Assembly: GCA_963210315.1 (NCBI GenBank)
Contig: OY723259.1
Location: 62,001-126,000, forward strand
Source of the DNA: Rhynchopus euleeides
Taxonomy: Eukaryota > Euglenozoa > Diplonemea > Diplonemida > Diplonemidae
Length of the DNA stretch: 64,000 nucleotides
Direction: 5' to 3'
Positions 60,731-64,000 of the stretch are shown here, in pieces. The notes beneath the pieces are model-generated. The model ran no database searches. It was given only the letters and a program-made list of their open reading frames with translations, and was not told where the DNA came from. Position 1 is the stretch's first letter. Each line of letters begins with the position of its first letter. The position numbers were made by a program, and so were the translations under genes.

Positions 60731-63364
60731 CTACAGAACAGAGGCCACCAGGTCTTGCAGGGCAGGGCTGGCGTGGGCGGCGTTCTGTGGGTTCGCACGC
60801 ACCGCAGCAAGCACCACCTCGCGGTCTGCCTGCAGCTCTGCACTGGCAAAAGGGAGCAGCACAGGGGGGTCGCCCCGTCTTGTCTCCTGGAAAGCGGCAA
60901 GTGCTGCCCGCCTGTCAGCACGCACACTGTCCCCCGCATAGACGAAGTTGCGCGGGTCGGCACGGATGGCAGCAAGTGCAACGTCCAGGTTGTCACGCAG
61001 CGCAGTGGACATGCCGACGAACGCGTGATTTATATCAAGCGCTGCCAACACAACATCCTGATCCTGCTGCAGTGGGCTGGCGATATCCGCGTAGGGGACA
61101 GGGGTGTCGTTGGAGAATGCCTCCATCACGAAGGACTTGTCACCTCGCAGCTCCTCCCTCAGCTCACCGAAACTCACTTGCGACCTCCGGAGTGCGTCCT
61201 GAGCTATCTCTTTGTCCTGCTGCGCCGCCGTGCTCATTTGGTGAAAGCAAGTCAGGAGTTTACATTCAAGTGCAGCGCTGCAGATATCTTTGTCCTCCTG
61301 CAACGCCGGGCTCAGCTTGAGAAAAGAATCCAGACAGGGGGGGTCGCGACGTATTGCCTTCATGACGACGTCTTTGTCTTCCCGCAACGTCGCACTCAGC
61401 TGGTGAAAGTCCTTCACATAACCAGACTCCAGTAGTTGCATAACGATCTCTTTGTCTTCCTGCAACGTCGCACTCAGTTGGTGAAAGTCCTTCACATAAC
61501 CAGACTTCAGTAGTTTCATGATGACCTCTTTGTCTTCCTGCAACGTCGCACTCAATTGATGAAAGTCCTTCACGTCACCATAGTTCATAAGATTCATGAC
61601 GACCTCTTTGTCGCCTCGGAGTGCTTCGCTCAGACCACCGAAATTGATTGCGACACAGTGAACTGCCTCCATGACGACCTCCTTGTCTCCCCACAACGTC
61701 GCGCTCAGTTGGTGAAAGCCATTCAGCCCTAAACGCAGTGCCTGCATGACGACCTCTTTGTCCCCTCGCAATGCCTCGGTAATATCACTGAAGTGAATCG
61801 TCACATGTTTCAATGATCGTTCCAAGGCCTCCATGACGACCTCCTTGTCGCCTCGCAGCACTTCGCCGACATCACTGAAGAGAATTGTGAAACGCTCGGA
61901 TGACTGCTCCAGTGCCTGCATGACGACATCTTTATCTCCTCGCAGCGCTTCGCTGACATCAATGAAGCGGATTGTCACGCGTTCCGATGACTGTTCCAGT
62001 GCCTCCATGACGACCTCTTTGTCCCCTCGCAGCGCCTCGCTGACATCACTGAAGAGGATAGTCGCACCTTCCGACTCCAATGCCTCCATGACGACCTCTT
62101 TGTCCCCACGAAGTACTTCGCTGACATCACTGAACACCGTTGTGACGTTAGAAGAGAGTGCCTCCATGACGACCTCTTTGTCCCCTCGCAGCGCCTCGCT
62201 GATCTCACTGAAACGGAGTGTGACATAATCCTTTTCCAGTGCCTCCATGACGACGCCTTTATCCCCTCGCAGGGCCTCGCTGACATCAATGAAATCCGTT
62301 AGGATGTTGTCAAACGCCTTCACAACGACCTCCTTGTCCCCACGCAGCGCCTCGCTCAGGGTGCCGAAATGTATTCCAAGATAACCAAGAGCCTCCATGA
62401 CGACCTCTTTGTCCTCCTGCAACGCTGCGCTCAGATGGTGAAGGTTTTTCACTTGCTCAAACTCCAATGCCTTCATGGCAACCTCTTTGTCCCCTCGCAG
62501 TGCTTCGTCGACATCACCGAAGTTCGTGGTGACATCCAGTGATTTCATGACGACCTCTTTGTCCCCTCGCAGCTCTTGGCGTAGATCACCGAGCACTGCT
62601 ACATATTTATCAAGTGCGTGCATGACAACCTCTCTGTCCTGCTGCAACGCCGTGCTCACGTCTGCCAACACCAGGGCACGGTTGTAACCCAGAGCTTCAA
62701 GCACGAAGGCTTTGTCGCTGAGCCACACAGCGCTGTTTGCACAGTGAGGCACAGCAACGAGCGCAACGCTGCGCTGCTCCTGCAGGCTTTTGTCCACGAC
62801 GTGTTGCCACATCGACGCGTCTTGCTCCAACGCCGCGATGACGACATCTGCGTCTGAACGCAGTTCGGGACTGGCACGTAGAAAGGCGTTGGGGTCGCAC
62901 CTCACGAACTGCAGCATCACCTCCTGATCGTCGTGCAGCGAGGGGTGCACCCAGTGCGGCAGGATGGAACGTTCCACCGCGTTGTCGTCCTCTTCGTCTT
63001 CTTCATCGTCACCGCCCTGCTTTCCCCTGAGGGCGCGTCTCAGGACCGCCAGAACGCATTCCCGCCGCTGCTGAGCCCACACTGGGATGTCGTCCATCTT
63101 CAGAGCACCCCTGCGCAGCTGCTCCACAAACTGTGCCACCCCACGCACCACCCCCACCCGGCACCCGCCCGAGAAGGCGGCGACGCTGCTGACACACTCC
63201 GCCCCGTCACACGCGACGCGCTGCCCGCCAACGCTCAGCTCCACGTCCTCCCCGAACCCGAAGGCCTCGCCGCACCGCCGCTTCAGAGTAGACACCGTCG
63301 CGTCGGGATCGATCTCCAGAGGCTCCTCACGCCCTGACAGCGTGTCGATGGCGTGCACATCCAT
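60731..63364 (-). CDS. Ubiquitin-like / DUF4116-repeat protein, gene E
   Basis: 877 aa from the ATG at 63,364, reading MDVHAIDTLSG (Val/Asp differences from the others at the start). The frame is open upstream to 63,550 but that part lacks similarity to the paralogues. Ubiquitin-like head, acidic linker, about 26 units and the normal ending. It is closest to gene D, with scattered substitutions in the central units (for example linkers SGYVKDFHQLSATLQEDK in place of SGIVNDFHQLS). It is the outermost family member on the 5' side in this window. Confidence 0.88.
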   Translation of the reverse strand: MDVHAIDTLSGREEPLEIDPDATVSTLKRRCGEAFGFGEDVELSVGGQRVACDGAECVSSVAAFSGGCRVGVVRGVAQFVEQLRRGALKMDDIPVWAQQRRECVLAVLRRALRGKQGGDDEEDEEDDNAVERSILPHWVHPSLHDDQEVMLQFVRCDPNAFLRASPELRSDADVVIAALEQDASMWQHVVDKSLQEQRSVALVAVPHCANSAVWLSDKAFVLEALGYNRALVLADVSTALQQDREVVMHALDKYVAVLGDLRQELRGDKEVVMKSLDVTTNFGDVDEALRGDKEVAMKALEFEQVKNLHHLSAALQEDKEVVMEALGYLGIHFGTLSEALRGDKEVVVKAFDNILTDFIDVSEALRGDKGVVMEALEKDYVTLRFSEISEALRGDKEVVMEALSSNVTTVFSDVSEVLRGDKEVVMEALESEGATILFSDVSEALRGDKEVVMEALEQSSERVTIRFIDVSEALRGDKDVVMQALEQSSERFTILFSDVGEVLRGDKEVVMEALERSLKHVTIHFSDITEALRGDKEVVMQALRLGLNGFHQLSATLWGDKEVVMEAVHCVAINFGGLSEALRGDKEVVMNLMNYGDVKDFHQLSATLQEDKEVIMKLLKSGYVKDFHQLSATLQEDKEIVMQLLESGYVKDFHQLSATLREDKDVVMKAIRRDPPCLDSFLKLSPALQEDKDICSAALECKLLTCFHQMSTAAQQDKEIAQDALRRSQVSFGELREELRGDKSFVMEAFSNDTPVPYADIASPLQQDQDVVLAALDINHAFVGMSTALRDNLDVALAAIRADPRNFVYAGDSVRADRRAALAAFQETRRGDPPVLLPFASAELQADREVVLAAVRANPQNAAHASPALQDLVASVL

Positions 63365-64000
63365 CCCACACTCCGGTGTGCCGAGGTCTGCTGGAGGGTG
63401 TGTGTGCACTGCCAAGACACAAAGACACAACACACAAAATCGTACTCCTTTCGCTATAATAAGAGAAACACCCTGCCCAGCAACTGCAAAAAGGCAAATC
63501 CGGGCTACTTTTTCGTTGAGCACACACAAATTTGTGCCTTGAGCGCACACTCCTGTGCCAAAGGCTGTGCAAGCCCCTGTGAAGTGGCATGAAGGTGATC
63601 CTTATAAGCTTCAGTCGTACGATTTCCTTCGTTACTTCGCGACTTCGCTACGCTTCGTCGCTCGTAAGTGGTCAACAATACAGGTGCAGCGTGGAAAGCC
63701 ACAACAAAAATAGTCCCGCCTGCATCTTTGTTGGGAGCAGTGCAGCCACATCTTCTCAGATCCGTGGTGCATGCCAACCGCATTGTATGTACATTTTGCA
63801 CGTTCCACCAAATATGGCACGTACTAGCATGCGTCGGCCGTCACATCCCGCCCTGCACAGCCGCAGGTGGCCCTCAGAGTGATGGCGTTGGGAGGGGGTG
63901 TGGCGGGTGGGGGGAAGGGACCGTCTTCCGTGATTCCGCATCGTCATCCCGGCAAGCCTCTGCATTTGCTGGCTCAACATGCCGCACCCAGCGACACACC
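63365..64000. other. Upstream region of gene E and window end
   Basis: The leader resembles that of the other family genes as far as AAAGACACA (about 63,430). About 240 bp of unrelated sequence follows before the common CAACAATRCAGGTGCAGCGTG resumes at about 63,670. Nothing recognisable is seen from 63,700 to the end. Confidence 0.45.

Overview
The window looks like nuclear DNA of a GC-rich protist. Protein-coding genes have GT-AG introns: three exons in the GPKOW-like gene and ten in the ankyrin-kinase-PARP gene. Every convincing host gene, and most mobile-element genes, lie on the minus strand across 64 kb. Long one-strand gene arrays, a gag / tyrosine recombinase / RT-RNase H element in the order I associate with trypanosomatid VIPER and TATE elements, and a repeated TTCTGTACTTCAG motif beside a splice-donor-like GTAAGG together suggest a euglenozoan, perhaps a diplonemid. 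That placement is an inference, not a demonstration.

Region 1 (1-19,300) is a host gene array read right to left. It holds an ankyrin-repeat / protein kinase / PARP fusion (13,587-19,288), an NRPS-like adenylation / carrier / ankyrin protein (8,650-12,582), a membrane class III adenylate cyclase (6,030-8,165), a GPKOW-like splicing protein (4,052-5,441), an unknown small protein (2,034-2,606) and the start of a B-box protein (1-544). The ankyrin part of the fusion gene is a tandem array of exon-plus-intron units.

Region 2 (19,300-25,400) is accessory DNA. It has a 752-bp insertion between 19-bp direct repeats with a possible HDV-like ribozyme fold at its 5' end, a nearly identical fragment of the adenylation gene, inverted-repeat hairpin modules, and a transposon with perfect 20-bp terminal inverted repeats. 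That transposon carries an unknown ORF with an in-frame TGA and a histone H2B-like ORF whose segments seem out of order.

Region 3 (25,400-64,000) holds tandem paralogues for a ubiquitin-like plus DUF4116-repeat protein (five genes and several remnants) mixed with tyrosine-recombinase retrotransposons that have split direct repeats. A 10.3-kb block (25,474-35,791) with one such element and one DUF4116 gene recurs almost base for base at 37,682-48,000. A second, decayed retrotransposon (51,762-56,570) has its empty site preserved in the neighbouring paralogous unit near 60,430. A solo repeat of the other family sits at the equivalent position in other units, so this looks like an integration hotspot. 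Retroposon insertion, array turnover and gene duplication have together shaped the DUF4116 cluster.
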